A DNA stretch of 64,000 nucleotides from Pseudomonas migulae NBRC 103157 (GCF_002091715.1 NZ_BDAG01000002.1:1-64000); one strand, 5' to 3'; positions 1 through 9,038 are shown, counted from the stretch's first letter. Numbers and translations: made by a program. Notes: generated by a model from the letters alone, not told the origin.

Positions 1-8
1 CAGGCATG

Positions 9-40
9 AAAAAGCCCAACCTCAAAAGGCCGGGCTTTTT
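9..40 (-). terminator. Rho-independent terminator
   Basis: A nine-base stem (AAAAAGCCC pairing with GGGCTTTTT) closes a short loop and leaves a T run in either direction. It lies directly after the stop of the minus-strand 64-residue gene at 44-238. It could also end a plus-strand gene that enters from the left. Confidence 0.8.
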
Positions 41-43
41 CAT

Positions 44-238
44 TTATTGGCGGGTATCCATCATTTTGTCAGCGAGCGCCTTGGCTCTTTCAATCAACAG
101 ATTCTGCCTGTCCTCATGAGTGGCCCCTCCTACTACGGGCGCCGTCAGATGGCTTTCCGCAATCAGCGCAGCGCAGAAATATTGATCCCAGACAGCTTTG
201 TCCGCAGACGTCTGTGCGGTCGTTCGGTCGGCAATCAT
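44..238 (-). CDS. Small hypothetical protein (64 aa)
   Basis: A 64-residue soluble protein with no signal peptide or membrane segment. It is alanine-rich and probably helical, ending in a charged helix (LIERAKALADKMMDTRQ). I do not recognise a family. It is taken as real because a strong terminator follows its stop at once and because it reads like the short conserved hypothetical proteins common in Pseudomonas. Nothing in the sequence gives its function. Confidence 0.55.
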   Translation of the reverse strand: MIADRTTAQTSADKAVWDQYFCAALIAESHLTAPVVGGATHEDRQNLLIERAKALADKMMDTRQ

Positions 239-473
239 GGTGCGGCTCCTTTTGATGAAGTAGCCCTGCCAGTTTACGCCCGATTCATAACCAGCAACCG
301 ACCACCATTCGTCGCCTGAAAACGTCCGTCAAGAAATTGTAACAACCTCTGGCTCAAGCTTTGCAAACGCTGGCCGTAGCCGCCCCGGAACGACGGAATT
401 CTGACGTGACGGCCAATCAATCAATACTTATGGACGCCAGCGATACGCTGGGTCCGTCACCGGAGATGTAACC
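239..473. other. Intergenic region, no feature seen
   Basis: About 235 bases between two divergent small genes. It must hold both promoters, but I see no convincing palindrome, RNA or strong sigma-70 box. Confidence 0.3.
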
Positions 474-680
474 GTGTCAACTCTCAATGAAATCGCAGCG
501 AACCACGCGAAAATGGCGAAAAAACTGGCGGGAGAGTCGACCGAAGTGTGTGAGCGACAGCCGCTGGTGGTGGGTGGGTTTGAGGTCACTTCCGTGGATG
601 AGCAACCCAAGGTGCCCATGCATCTCATCGTTGCCGGACAGGACAACCACCTCGTCCACGCTGGTGGCTACACGCTCTGA
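474..680 (+). CDS. Small hypothetical protein (68 aa)
   Basis: A GTG start follows a CGGAG-like ribosome site by about seven bases. The product is a soluble 68-residue protein with a charged N-terminal helix (roughly residues 4-22) and then a beta-rich part (LVVGGFEVTSVDEQPKV). I do not recognise a domain. A longer minus-strand frame across the same bases is rejected because it runs through the metallophosphoesterase gene. The 250 bases that follow, up to position 930, hold nothing I can identify. Confidence 0.45.
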   Translation: MSTLNEIAANHAKMAKKLAGESTEVCERQPLVVGGFEVTSVDEQPKVPMHLIVAGQDNHLVHAGGYTL

Positions 681-930
681 CTGAAAGGGCCAAGGCCAAC
701 CGCCGCGGTGGTTACGCAGGACCACCACTGGGGTGCATCCACGGCACCTGGCAATAATACGATGCATCTTGAGCAACAACGCCTGGTCATTGAAAGCGCG
801 TTTTCTTCGCAAACGCGCCGGCTCCCTTCCGGCGTTATCGTGATGTCGGGAGGTTTCCCCAGGCTTGTCGCAGGAGGCCATCAACAGGTAAGTTGAATGG
901 GCGCCATTCCAATCAGACAGGAGTTGATTA

Positions 931-1698
931 ATGCGCATCGCCTTGCTGTCCGACATCCATTTGTCCGTCAACGTACTGCCTTTTCCCGATGTGAATGCCG
1001 ACGTTGTAGTGCTCGCCGGGGACATCTCCCGACCGGCACAGGCCATTGAGTGGGCCAGATCCTGCCCTGCTCCGGTCGTGTATGTGGCAGGCAATCACGA
1101 GTTTTATGGCAGCGACCTGATCTCCACCTACGAAAACCTGAACAGGTTGTCGCAAGGCACACAGATCCACGTTTTGGAACGTTCAGCGTATGTCCACAAC
1201 GGCGTGCGGTTCCTCGGTTGCACCCTGTGGTCTGATTATCGCCTGTTCGAATGCGCAGAGGATCGGGCACTGGGTATCGATCTGGCGACGAAGAGCATCC
1301 GGGACTTCACCCACATAAAAGTCTCGCCGGATTTTCCAGACCTGTTCACTCCTGCCATTTCCCAACTTGTTTTTTTACAGACAGTCGCCTGGCTGGACGA
1401 CTGCTTCGCCCGCGACAACACCACTCCCACGGTGGTGGTTTCCCATTTCGCACCGACACGGCTGAGCATAAGTCCGCTTTTCACGCATTCTGCGATCAAC
1501 TCGAGCTTTGTGTCAGACCTCGAAGACCGGATCAAAATCTGGCAGCCGGCACTTTGGCTGCATGGCCATACCCACGGGAGCTTTGACTATCGGGTGGGCA
1601 ACACTCGCGTCATTTGCAACGCTCGGGGGTATGCGAAAAATGGCCTCAATGAGAACCCGGACTTTGCTGACGCCTACGTGATTGATCTGCCAGTCTGA
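931..1698 (+). CDS. Metallophosphoesterase (calcineurin-like)
   Basis: A 255-residue single-domain hydrolase of the binuclear-metal calcineurin-like superfamily. All the family blocks are present in order: SDIHL at the N-terminus, GDIS near residue 32, GNHEFY near 54, VVSHFAPT near 170 and HGHTHGS near 210. These residues normally bind two metal ions and cleave phosphoester bonds. There is no signal peptide, so it is cytoplasmic. The ATG follows an AGGAG site by six bases. It stands alone, convergent with the aldehyde dehydrogenase gene after it, and the substrate cannot be read from sequence. Confidence 0.9.
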   Translation: MRIALLSDIHLSVNVLPFPDVNADVVVLAGDISRPAQAIEWARSCPAPVVYVAGNHEFYGSDLISTYENLNRLSQGTQIHVLERSAYVHNGVRFLGCTLWSDYRLFECAEDRALGIDLATKSIRDFTHIKVSPDFPDLFTPAISQLVFLQTVAWLDDCFARDNTTPTVVVSHFAPTRLSISPLFTHSAINSSFVSDLEDRIKIWQPALWLHGHTHGSFDYRVGNTRVICNARGYAKNGLNENPDFADAYVIDLPV

Positions 1699-1763
1699 GG
1701 CAACAGACTCCAGCGTATCGAACAGTGTTGGCGTCAGCCTTTTGTGCAGGACATTGCGAAGCT

Positions 1764-3242
1764 TCAGTTCAAATACCACCCCCAGGGTCCGCCGTTGTAT
1801 CGGGTGATTTGCTTGGTCTCGAGGTAATTGTTGTAGCCCCACTCGCCCAGTTCACGCCCGATACCACTCTGCTTGTAGCCGCCCCAAGGGGCCTCGACAA
1901 AAGTCGGTTGCGAGCAGTTGACCCAGACGATCCCGGCGCGAAAGCGTCGGGCCACGCGTTCACAACGCGGGATATCGCGGGACATGACCGCGGCCGCCAG
2001 ACCAAAGGGCGAATCGTTGGCCAGGCGAATCGCTTCGGCTTCGCTGTCGAAGGCACGCAGGCAGACCACCGGGCCGAAGATCTCCTCGCGCCACACCGTA
2101 CTGTGCTCCGGCACATCGGCGAATATCGCCGGGGTCAGGTAATAACCCTTCTGCAGATGGGCCGGACGTGTTCCGCCGGACACCAGCCGCGCGCCCTCTT
2201 GCTGACCGGTCGCAATGGCGTCGAGCACCTTGTCCAATTGCCCCTGACTGACCAGTGGCCCGAGTTTCACACCCTCGGTAAAGCCTTGGCCAATATGGAT
2301 TTGCTCGGTGGCTTCGATCAGACGCTCCAACAGTGCCGGATACAAGGCACGCTCCACCAATACTCGAGACGTGGCTGAACAGACCTGGCCCTGGTTCCAG
2401 AAAATCCCGAACAGAATCCACTCCACCGCCGCGTCGAGGTCACTGTCGGCGAAGATCACGAACGGCGATTTACCGCCCAGTTCCAGGCTGATGTTTTTGA
2501 TCTCGGCCGCCGCCGCTTGCATGATCTTGCGCCCGGTCGGCACGCTGCCGGTGAAGGCGATCTTGTCGACGTCCGGGTGCTCGGCCAGCGGCGCACCGGC
2601 CTCACGCCCCAGTCCGCTGACCACGTTCAACACCCCGGCGGGCAAGCCGGCCTGATCGGCAATCGTTGCCAATTCAAGAGCAGTCAGCGGCGTCAGTTCC
2701 GACGGTTTGAGCACCACCGTGCAGCCCGCCGCCAGCGCCGGAGCGACTTTCCACGACGCCATCAGCATCGGGAAATTCCAGGGGATGATCGCGGCGACCA
2801 CGCCGACCGGTTCCTTGATCACCGAAGAATGGAAGCGCTCATCGGGCACGCTGATCGACCGCTCGCTGTGCTGGTCCGCGCCTTCGGCGAGCCCGGCATA
2901 GAAATCGAAACAACCCGCGGTGTCGGCGATGTCCCACTGCGCTTCCGGCAGGGGCTTGCCGTTGTCGCGCACTTCGATGGCGGCCAGTTCGTCCTGACGC
3001 GCACGAATGCCGTCAGCGATTCGCCGCAGGACCTGCGCTCGCTGCGCCCCCGTCCAGCGCGGCCAGTCACCTTCGTCGAACGCCTTGCGCGCGGCGGCGA
3101 CGGCCAGGTCGATGTCCTCCACCGTGGCGGCAGCGACCTGTGCCAGCACCGATTCATCGCTCGGGTCAAACGTCTGGAAAACACCACGCTGCACTGGCGC
3201 GATCCACTCGCCGCCGATGTACAGCCGTTGATAGTCACGCAT
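1764..3242 (-). CDS. NAD(P)-dependent aldehyde dehydrogenase (betaine-aldehyde-type)
   Basis: A 492-residue aldehyde dehydrogenase that oxidises an aldehyde to the acid. It has the cofactor-binding segment PWNFPM, the general-base glutamate in SLELGGKSP and the nucleophilic cysteine in NQGQVCSAT (around residue 295). Length and the C-terminal LETKQITRY block fit the betaine/aminoaldehyde branch, but substrate is uncertain. The start at 3242 is chosen because AAGGAG lies six bases upstream; an in-frame ATG at 3257 would leave that site inside the gene. It is last in a minus-strand run with a nucleotidyltransferase, another aldehyde dehydrogenase and a sugar kinase, and is probably translationally coupled to the nucleotidyltransferase. 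Confidence 0.88.
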   Translation of the reverse strand: MRDYQRLYIGGEWIAPVQRGVFQTFDPSDESVLAQVAAATVEDIDLAVAAARKAFDEGDWPRWTGAQRAQVLRRIADGIRARQDELAAIEVRDNGKPLPEAQWDIADTAGCFDFYAGLAEGADQHSERSISVPDERFHSSVIKEPVGVVAAIIPWNFPMLMASWKVAPALAAGCTVVLKPSELTPLTALELATIADQAGLPAGVLNVVSGLGREAGAPLAEHPDVDKIAFTGSVPTGRKIMQAAAAEIKNISLELGGKSPFVIFADSDLDAAVEWILFGIFWNQGQVCSATSRVLVERALYPALLERLIEATEQIHIGQGFTEGVKLGPLVSQGQLDKVLDAIATGQQEGARLVSGGTRPAHLQKGYYLTPAIFADVPEHSTVWREEIFGPVVCLRAFDSEAEAIRLANDSPFGLAAAVMSRDIPRCERVARRFRAGIVWVNCSQPTFVEAPWGGYKQSGIGRELGEWGYNNYLETKQITRYNGGPWGWYLN

Positions 3243-3253
3243 GACAAACTCCT

Positions 3254-4201
3254 TCATTCACCGGCTGCTCCAGCCGAACATTTTCCAGGCGACTGAACGC
3301 ATCCACCCGCACCCCGCTGCCCACGCTCACCCCCCGGCCCGAACACCACGCAAGGCTCAATGTGCACGTCCGTGGCCAGTTGCGTATCGGCACTGAAAAA
3401 CACCGTGTCCGCCGCCACCAGGCTGACACCGGACTGCATGACTGAACGGCGTCGACGCTGCTGGAAACGCTGCTCGGCCTCATGCAATTGCTCGCGATCA
3501 TTGACCCCGAGCACGTCGTCTTCATCCACTTCCACCGCCGTGACCGGCAGGCTGGCGCTGTTGGCCACTGCCACGGCATCGGTGAGGTAAAACTCGCCTT
3601 GCGCATTCTGGTTGCCGATCCGGTCCAGCAGCCACAGACAAGTGTCGGCACGCAAACCCATGACGCCACCATTGCAGAAGTTGACCTCAAGCTCTTGCGG
3701 GCTGGCGTCCCTGGCTTCGCGAATGGCCAGCAAGCGGCCCTCCTCCACCAGCAATCGTCCGTAAGGCCCCGGCTGTGCGGTGTGAAATCCCGCGACCGCC
3801 ACGGCGGCACCGTCGATCAGTGCCTGACGCAGTCGTAACAAGGTCTGCGCGCTGATCAAGGGTGAATCGCCAAACAGCACCAGCACGCAACCCTGTTCAT
3901 GGGCCTGCAACGCGGGCCGGGCGGCAAGCAGCGCATGGGCCGTGCCCAACTGCGCTTGCTGGGTAAACGTCCGCGCAGCCGGCGCTGCCTGTTTCAAGTA
4001 ATCGGCAACCACCCGACTGCCTGCGCCCAACACCACCGCACATTGATCGATAGCCGCCGCCTCGACCGCCGCCAGTACATGGCCGAGCAGCGGCCGATTA
4101 CCCACCGGGTGCATGACTTTCGGCAGCTGCGAACGCATGCGGGTGCCCTGCCCGGCAGCGAGAATCACCGCCAGGGTCGGCCAGGAAATGTTGTCGCTCA
4201 T
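3254..4201 (-). CDS. GlmU-like sugar-1-phosphate nucleotidyltransferase, frameshifted near its C-terminus
   Basis: As read it is 315 residues. The N-terminal domain is a sugar-phosphate nucleotidyltransferase close to the uridylyltransferase half of GlmU: LAAGQGTRM, PKVMHPVGNRPLL, QLGTAHA and LFGDSPLI are all present. It should join UTP (or another NTP) to a sugar-1-phosphate. The acetyltransferase domain of GlmU is absent. In a run of six C at 3330-3335 the reading frame breaks: with one base fewer the protein would continue as FGPGVSVGSGVRVDAF, a left-handed beta-helix turn, and stop at 3235, overlapping the next start. This is either a sequencing error, a true lesion or slippage. It sits beside an AmgK-like kinase that could supply the sugar-1-phosphate. 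Confidence 0.8.
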   Translation of the reverse strand: MSDNISWPTLAVILAAGQGTRMRSQLPKVMHPVGNRPLLGHVLAAVEAAAIDQCAVVLGAGSRVVADYLKQAAPAARTFTQQAQLGTAHALLAARPALQAHEQGCVLVLFGDSPLISAQTLLRLRQALIDGAAVAVAGFHTAQPGPYGRLLVEEGRLLAIREARDASPQELEVNFCNGGVMGLRADTCLWLLDRIGNQNAQGEFYLTDAVAVANSASLPVTAVEVDEDDVLGVNDREQLHEAEQRFQQRRRRSVMQSGVSLVAADTVFFSADTQLATDVHIEPCVVFGPGGERGQRGAGGCVQSPGKCSAGAAGE

Positions 4202-4219
4202 TGCGACCCTCCCAATGAG

Positions 4220-5728
4220 TCAAGCCTGATCGCGATAGAACACGTCGTCGGCATACGGATACCACCAGTCCTGAATTTTCGGCTGGTGATCGATGATGAC
4301 CATTTTCGAGCGCCGGAACGCTTCAAGGCCCTGACGTCCGAGTTCGCGTCCCAGGCCGGACATCTTCCAGCCGCCAAACGGCAACGCATCGTTGTCGATC
4401 AGTGGGTTGTTGACCCAGACCATTCCGGCTTCGAGACGCTCGGCAGCCTCCATGGCTTCGGCAAGGTCGGTGGAAAACAGTGAGGCGCCCAGACCGAACG
4501 GTGAATCATTGGCCAGCCGCACCGCTTCGTCGAAATCACTGACACGGCAGATCGCCGCGACGGGGCCGAAACACTCTTCCTGGAGAATCGCCATGTCAGC
4601 GGTCACACCGGTGAGGATGGTCGGCTCATAGAACCAGCCCACGCTGTGCTGTGGCGGAATCCGCCCACCGCAGACCAGCGTCGCGCCTTTGGCCAGGGCG
4701 TCGTCGACCAGGCGCATGACTTTATTGCGCGCGGCTTCGCTGACCATCGGCCCGATTTCCGTACGCTCCAGACCATGACCGATGCGCAAGGCACGGGTGC
4801 GTTCGGCGAACTTAGCGACGAACTCATCGTGGATCTCATCGACCACGTAGAAGCGCTCAGCCGAGGTGCAAATCTGCCCGCTCAGGTGAAATGCGGCGGT
4901 CACCGCCCCTGCCGCCGCGACGTCCAGCGGCGCATGTCTGGAGATGATCAGCGGGTCACTGCCACCGGCCTCGATCACGCACGGTTTCATCTGTTCGGCA
5001 CACGCCACTGCCACCGCTTTGCCGGCCGCCACGCTGCCGGTAAAGGCGACCGCGTGAGTGCCGGTCGACTTCACCAGCAACTGCGCCGTCACCGCATCGC
5101 CCGGCACACAAGACACCAGCCCCGGCAGCAACGAGGTGAAATGCTCCATGAATTTGAGCGTGCACAGGGTCGTGGCTTCCGCCGGTTTGACGATGCAGGC
5201 ATTGCCCGCGGCCAACGAGGCAGCGACCGTCCAGCACATCAACAGGATCGGAAAGTTGAACGGCATGATGTGCACGCTGACGCCATACGGCTCATAGCGC
5301 ACATGCTGGAACGAGCCGATCTGCGTGGTGCCGGCAACCTTGCCGGCATCGTCACGGGCCATTTCCGCGTAGTAGCGAAAGATCGGCGCGCAGTTGGCCA
5401 GTTCGCCCATGGCTTCGGGAAACGGCTTGCCCATTTCCAGGGTCATCAACCGTGCTACTTCACGGTTGCAGGCGACGTCTTGTTCAATGGCGTTGGCCAG
5501 CGCGTGCAAAAGTGCGGCGCGGCTTTTCGCGTCGATCAGCCGCCACTGTTTCTGCGCGGCAGTGGCGGCATCGACGGCGGCCTGCACGTCCGCTTCGCCG
5601 CACAGGCCGACCTGCCCGACAGGTTGCAGCGTTGCAGGGTCGAGCACTTCGCGCGCGCGGGCATTCGTCAGCGGCAGGTATTCAGAGTTGATAAAACGCA
5701 GTGCAGTGTCAGTGTTGAACGTGGCCAT
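4220..5728 (-). CDS. NAD(P)-dependent aldehyde dehydrogenase (succinate-semialdehyde-type)
   Basis: A 502-residue aldehyde dehydrogenase. It carries PFNFPI in the cofactor region, the base glutamate in CVIEAGGSDP and the catalytic cysteine in SGQICTSAE, followed by the usual NDSPFGLGAS and PFGGWKMSGLGRELG blocks. The start at 5728 has AAGGA seven bases upstream; a longer frame reaching 6013 only overlaps the upstream gene. It overlaps the kinase gene by about 20 bases, so the two are one operon. It is clearly distinct from the aldehyde dehydrogenase at 1764, so the pathway may have two aldehyde intermediates. The substrate is not known. Confidence 0.88.
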   Translation of the reverse strand: MATFNTDTALRFINSEYLPLTNARAREVLDPATLQPVGQVGLCGEADVQAAVDAATAAQKQWRLIDAKSRAALLHALANAIEQDVACNREVARLMTLEMGKPFPEAMGELANCAPIFRYYAEMARDDAGKVAGTTQIGSFQHVRYEPYGVSVHIMPFNFPILLMCWTVAASLAAGNACIVKPAEATTLCTLKFMEHFTSLLPGLVSCVPGDAVTAQLLVKSTGTHAVAFTGSVAAGKAVAVACAEQMKPCVIEAGGSDPLIISRHAPLDVAAAGAVTAAFHLSGQICTSAERFYVVDEIHDEFVAKFAERTRALRIGHGLERTEIGPMVSEAARNKVMRLVDDALAKGATLVCGGRIPPQHSVGWFYEPTILTGVTADMAILQEECFGPVAAICRVSDFDEAVRLANDSPFGLGASLFSTDLAEAMEAAERLEAGMVWVNNPLIDNDALPFGGWKMSGLGRELGRQGLEAFRRSKMVIIDHQPKIQDWWYPYADDVFYRDQA

Positions 5729-6782
5729 GGGGTGATCCTTGAACCAATCGATAAGGGGTCTCGCGCAAAGCTGCGAGAGTCGCGGGCGGCAGCTCATCGC
5801 GCCAGCCCGGCACATGCCCGTTGAGCCAGGCGCGCAGCGGTGCAAAGGCCTCGGCCTCCAGCGCCCGGACAAACAAACCCAGGGTGCGCGGCAAATGCGC
5901 CAGGTAACCGTGCTTGCCATCGCGGCCCGCCAGGCGCACAAAAATCCCCAGCACCTTGGCGTGACGCTGAGCGGCCAGCCGCCGGTAATCCTCGAGAAAA
6001 CGCGGTGCATCAAGCTCCGGGCGCTGCATCAGGTAGTGCGTCAGCAGCGCCACGCGCAACGCTTCGGACACGTCACGGCGTGCGTCTTCGAGCAACGACA
6101 TCAAGTCGTACGCCGCCGCACCGATCAGTGCGTCCTGAAAATCCAGCAGGCCGCAGGCCGCAACGCCTTCGCGGCCTTCGAGCAGCATCAGGTTGTCGAC
6201 GTGGAAGTCACGCAACACCAGCGCTTCGCGACGTTGCGCGACATCGCGGCAAGCCTCGGCGAACAGCGCCAGGTAGGACTCACGCAGCTCCAGCGCCGCC
6301 TCCTTGCCAATCAGCAACGGCACGTACCAATCGATAAACAGCGCACACTCGTCACTCAGTTGCCGGGCGTCGTAAGGCGCCATTTCCGTCGTCGATGGCG
6401 CACGGTGCAACGCCACCAGCGCGTCGATCGCCAAGCGATACAGCGCCGCTTCCGGATACCCGGCTGCGAGTAGTCGGGTGTAGGTGTCGTGACCGAAATC
6501 CTCGATCAACGCCAGCCCCGCCGCCTCGTCGACCTGCAGTAAGGCCGGCGCGGAAAGCCCCAGTCCGTGCAAGTGCCGGGCAACGTGGACAAACGGACCG
6601 ATCGGCTCGCTGTGCGGGGGCGAATCCATCAGCAACAGGCCTTCACCGTCCAAGCGGAAATAGCGCCGGGTCGAGGCATCCGCCGGCAGCGCGATCAGTT
6701 GTGCCTCGGCGAAGCCGGCACGCGCCAGAAAGGCTGCGCGCTGGTCCTCGCGGGTTGGCGTTGACGCACGTGTCTCAGTCAT
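5709..6782 (-). CDS. AmgK-like sugar kinase (APH fold)
   Basis: A 357-residue kinase of the aminoglycoside phosphotransferase fold. It shows the catalytic loop RDFHVDN near residue 190 and the metal-binding DFQDA near 215. The closest family I know is AmgK, which phosphorylates the anomeric hydroxyl of N-acetylmuramate or N-acetylglucosamine during peptidoglycan recycling and works with the nucleotidyltransferase MurU. Here the partner two genes downstream is a GlmU-like nucleotidyltransferase, so kinase plus uridylyltransferase could make a UDP-sugar from a free sugar. That role is inferred. The ATG at 6782 has GGTGA just upstream; a GTG at 6791 overlaps the cupin stop and is an alternative. 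Confidence 0.75.
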   Translation of the reverse strand: MTETRASTPTREDQRAAFLARAGFAEAQLIALPADASTRRYFRLDGEGLLLMDSPPHSEPIGPFVHVARHLHGLGLSAPALLQVDEAAGLALIEDFGHDTYTRLLAAGYPEAALYRLAIDALVALHRAPSTTEMAPYDARQLSDECALFIDWYVPLLIGKEAALELRESYLALFAEACRDVAQRREALVLRDFHVDNLMLLEGREGVAACGLLDFQDALIGAAAYDLMSLLEDARRDVSEALRVALLTHYLMQRPELDAPRFLEDYRRLAAQRHAKVLGIFVRLAGRDGKHGYLAHLPRTLGLFVRALEAEAFAPLRAWLNGHVPGWRDELPPATLAALRETPYRLVQGSPHGHVQH

Positions 6783-6787
6783 GGCAT

Positions 6788-7132
6788 TCACCGGATCATG
6801 TAGACCTTTTTCACCGTCTCATGGACGGTGCACACGCCTTTCCAGTCCTTGCGAAAAAAGGCTGCGGTGTCGGGCTTGATCTCGATCACTTCGCCGGATT
6901 CGTGGACGTAGGTGCAGCGGCCTTCGAGGAAATGGCAGAACTCGTCGCTGGTGACGTGGCAGAACCATTTGCCCGGCGTGCAGATCCATACACCACACTC
7001 GGACTGGCCTTCGGGGCCTTTGTGCAGCACCACGCCGGAAACACGGGATTCACCTTCCAGCATGGTCGGGATCACGCCCCAATCCTTGACGTCAGTGATG
7101 CTCAGCGGGTCGTACAGAAACGGGGTAGTCAT
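6788..7132 (-). CDS. Small cupin protein (114 aa)
   Basis: A single-domain beta-barrel protein of the DUF861/Cupin_3 group. The core GVWICTPGKWFCHVTSDEF is followed by CHFLEG and the second cupin strand pair (VIEIKPDTAAFF). Canonical cupin metal ligands are only partly kept, so it may be a binding protein, an isomerase-like enzyme or an accessory factor. A very similar cupin lies at 7360 and a third, more distant, at 15542. Proteins of this group often sit beside FAD amine oxidoreductases. It is co-transcribed with the kinase gene, which begins at its stop. Confidence 0.8.
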   Translation of the reverse strand: MTTPFLYDPLSITDVKDWGVIPTMLEGESRVSGVVLHKGPEGQSECGVWICTPGKWFCHVTSDEFCHFLEGRCTYVHESGEVIEIKPDTAAFFRKDWKGVCTVHETVKKVYMIR

Positions 7133-7158
7133 TGTTGCTCTCCAAAAAATTGAGATTC

Positions 7159-7260
7159 TGTAGGAGCGAGCTTGCTCGCGATGGACGTCAACGATGACGC
7201 GTACTGTCTGGATGACCGCGTTGTATTGACGTTTTTCGCGAGCAAGCTCGCTCCTACAGG
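7159..7260. repeat. REP palindrome pair
   Basis: Two inverted copies of the Pseudomonas REP unit (TGTAGGAGCGAGCTTGCTCGCG and its complement) flank about 55 bases of spacer. Further on, at 7301-7325, is a single half-unit of a variant type (ATCGCCAGCAAGCCGGCTCC). Both lie between two cupin genes of the same strand, so the element may act as a partial terminator or an RNA-stability boundary within the operon. Confidence 0.9.
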
Positions 7261-7359
7261 TAGTGGTTCAGGTGACACTTGTGTCGACTGTTACACCGCT
7301 ATCGCCAGCAAGCCGGCTCCTACAGTAATTGTCGTTTTTTCAGTTGATCGGCATCGGGT

Positions 7360-7728
7360 TCAGGCCAGCATGTAAACGTTGCGCAGGGTTTCCCGGACGT
7401 GGCATTCGCCGGTCCAGCCGGCCGGGAACAGCACCAGGGTGTTCGGACGAATCTCGATCACCTCGCCGTTGTCATTGCGGTAAGTGGCGATGCCGGCAAT
7501 GAAGTGACACAGCTCGTCACGGGGAATCGACAGTCGCCAGCGCCCAGGCGTGCAGACCCAGAGCCCGGTTTCCGGACTGTTATTCGGACCTTTGAACAGC
7601 AACCGGCCGCTGGAATGCGAGGCGCCTTCGACGGCGTCGCTCTGCACGCCCCAGTCCACCAGATCGGTGCGACTGCTGACGGCTTCGAGGTACGGCGTGA
7701 TACCCGCCGTGGTGTTTTGCTCAGGCAT
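7360..7728 (-). CDS. Small cupin protein (122 aa)
   Basis: A second DUF861-type cupin, clearly paralogous to the protein at 6788: both share WGV, GVWICTPG/GLWVCTPG, DE(F/L)CHF, GEVIEI(K/R)P and a C-terminal VYM. It overlaps the glycosyltransferase gene upstream by eight bases, so the two are translationally coupled. Its role is unknown. Two related cupins tied to a glycosyltransferase and a sugar kinase suggest that they bind or tailor a sugar- or amine-containing intermediate; this is inference. Confidence 0.8.
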   Translation of the reverse strand: MPEQNTTAGITPYLEAVSSRTDLVDWGVQSDAVEGASHSSGRLLFKGPNNSPETGLWVCTPGRWRLSIPRDELCHFIAGIATYRNDNGEVIEIRPNTLVLFPAGWTGECHVRETLRNVYMLA

Positions 7729-9004
7729 TGTTCAGCACCTTGTCGAGAATGGCGGCCGCGTCCGCCGGACCTTTGCGTGATTGCATCTGCGCGCTGGTGC
7801 GTTGCAGACGTTGGCGCATCGCCTCGTCGTTGAGGCACGCCGCGAGCTTTTCCGCGAGCTGTGCTTCGCTCCACTCGTAGCGATCGAGCTTGAACCCGTG
7901 ACCGCTTTCTTCGGCGCGCATGGCGTTGTCGTGACCGTCCCAGACGTAGGACATGACGATCGCCGGCTTACCGAAAAACAGGCACTCGGTGAAGCTGTTG
8001 TTGCCGCCGTGATGGATCACCGCATCGACCTGGGCAATCACCGACGGCTGCGGGAACCAGTTGGAGATCAGCACGTTGTCGGGCAGGTCCGGGTATTCAT
8101 CGAGGTGCTCGCCGACATTGAACAATGCGCGGTAAGGCAACTTGCCAACGGCGGTGATCAGACGCTGGAGCAGATCGACGTCGCCCGAACCGAGGCTACC
8201 GAAACTGACGTAGAGCAACGGTTTGTCGTTGTTGGCGCGAAACTCGGGAATGTCGTAGGCCGTATCGTGGCGAACGCAACCTTGCAGGTAGTGAAAGCGC
8301 TCGGCCGGCAACGGGTGGCGGCGCTCGAACTTGACCGCGTCCGGGTACAGCAGCAGGTTCATGTACGGTGAGGCTTCGAAGAAGGTGCCGAGCGGATACG
8401 GTTGCTCGCCATGGGCTTGCAGGAACTGGTTGAAGTCTTCATGAATCGGCCCGACCACTTCTTCAAAACGTTGGCGAAATTGCGCGTGACCGGCCTTGTC
8501 GTGAACGCTCATCCCCGACAGGTGCGGCGGGATATCCGGGTCTTCGATCTCGTTTTCCGAGCAGGAAATGATCCGCACCCAAGGCTTGCCGTATTGCTTG
8601 ATCGCAGGAAACAGGATCACGTTGTCGACGCAGATCAGGTCGGGTTTGACCTTGTCCAGCACCGCCGGCAAATCCTTCTGCGCCCACTTGGCCGTGTCGA
8701 CGATGGCGGCCCAGCATTCCTTCACGTAGTTGTCGATTTGATCCAGCGGGGTTTTGCGAAAGTTGGGAATGTGGCCGTTGATGAAATCGACCCAGTAGCG
8801 GGCCATTTCCTCAGCGGGCATCGGCGCCGACATGTTGACCATGTGTTCTTCAAAACCGTAGCCGGCATACACGCCGCTCATGCCGGGGTCGGTGAGGAAA
8901 ACCGCCTTGTGGCCGAGGGCTTCGCACGCCTGGGCGATGCCGACTGAGTTCAGTGCCGGGCCATAAGCGGCTTCCGGAAAGAAGGCGATCACTTTCTGTT
9001 TCAT
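7721..9004 (-). CDS. GT1 (UGT/MGT-type) glycosyltransferase
   Basis: A 427-residue GT-B glycosyltransferase of family GT1, which moves a sugar from a nucleotide donor to a small acceptor. The N-terminal Rossmann half begins FFPEAAYGPALN. The C-terminal donor-binding half has LYVSFGSLG, WFPQPSVI and HHGGNNS near residue 331, then FGKPAIVM and WDGHDNAMRAEE. The donor is probably UDP-linked. An AGGAG site precedes the ATG. It lies between the cupins and the polyamine-type ABC transporter, all on the minus strand. A paralogue is encoded at 14151 on the other strand. There is no signal peptide, so it is cytoplasmic. Confidence 0.88.
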   Translation of the reverse strand: MKQKVIAFFPEAAYGPALNSVGIAQACEALGHKAVFLTDPGMSGVYAGYGFEEHMVNMSAPMPAEEMARYWVDFINGHIPNFRKTPLDQIDNYVKECWAAIVDTAKWAQKDLPAVLDKVKPDLICVDNVILFPAIKQYGKPWVRIISCSENEIEDPDIPPHLSGMSVHDKAGHAQFRQRFEEVVGPIHEDFNQFLQAHGEQPYPLGTFFEASPYMNLLLYPDAVKFERRHPLPAERFHYLQGCVRHDTAYDIPEFRANNDKPLLYVSFGSLGSGDVDLLQRLITAVGKLPYRALFNVGEHLDEYPDLPDNVLISNWFPQPSVIAQVDAVIHHGGNNSFTECLFFGKPAIVMSYVWDGHDNAMRAEESGHGFKLDRYEWSEAQLAEKLAACLNDEAMRQRLQRTSAQMQSRKGPADAAAILDKVLNNA

Positions 9005-9038
9005 CGAGCGGTACTCCTGCCTGGTCTCTTTTTATTGT

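Noticed and set aside
477..1094. Minus-strand frame of 205 codons
   Set aside because: It lies across the metallophosphoesterase gene, which has all family motifs, and its own text has no recognisable domain.
5729..6013. N-terminal extension of the second aldehyde dehydrogenase
   Set aside because: The family start (MATFNTDTA) has a good ribosome site at 5728; the extension overlaps the kinase gene.
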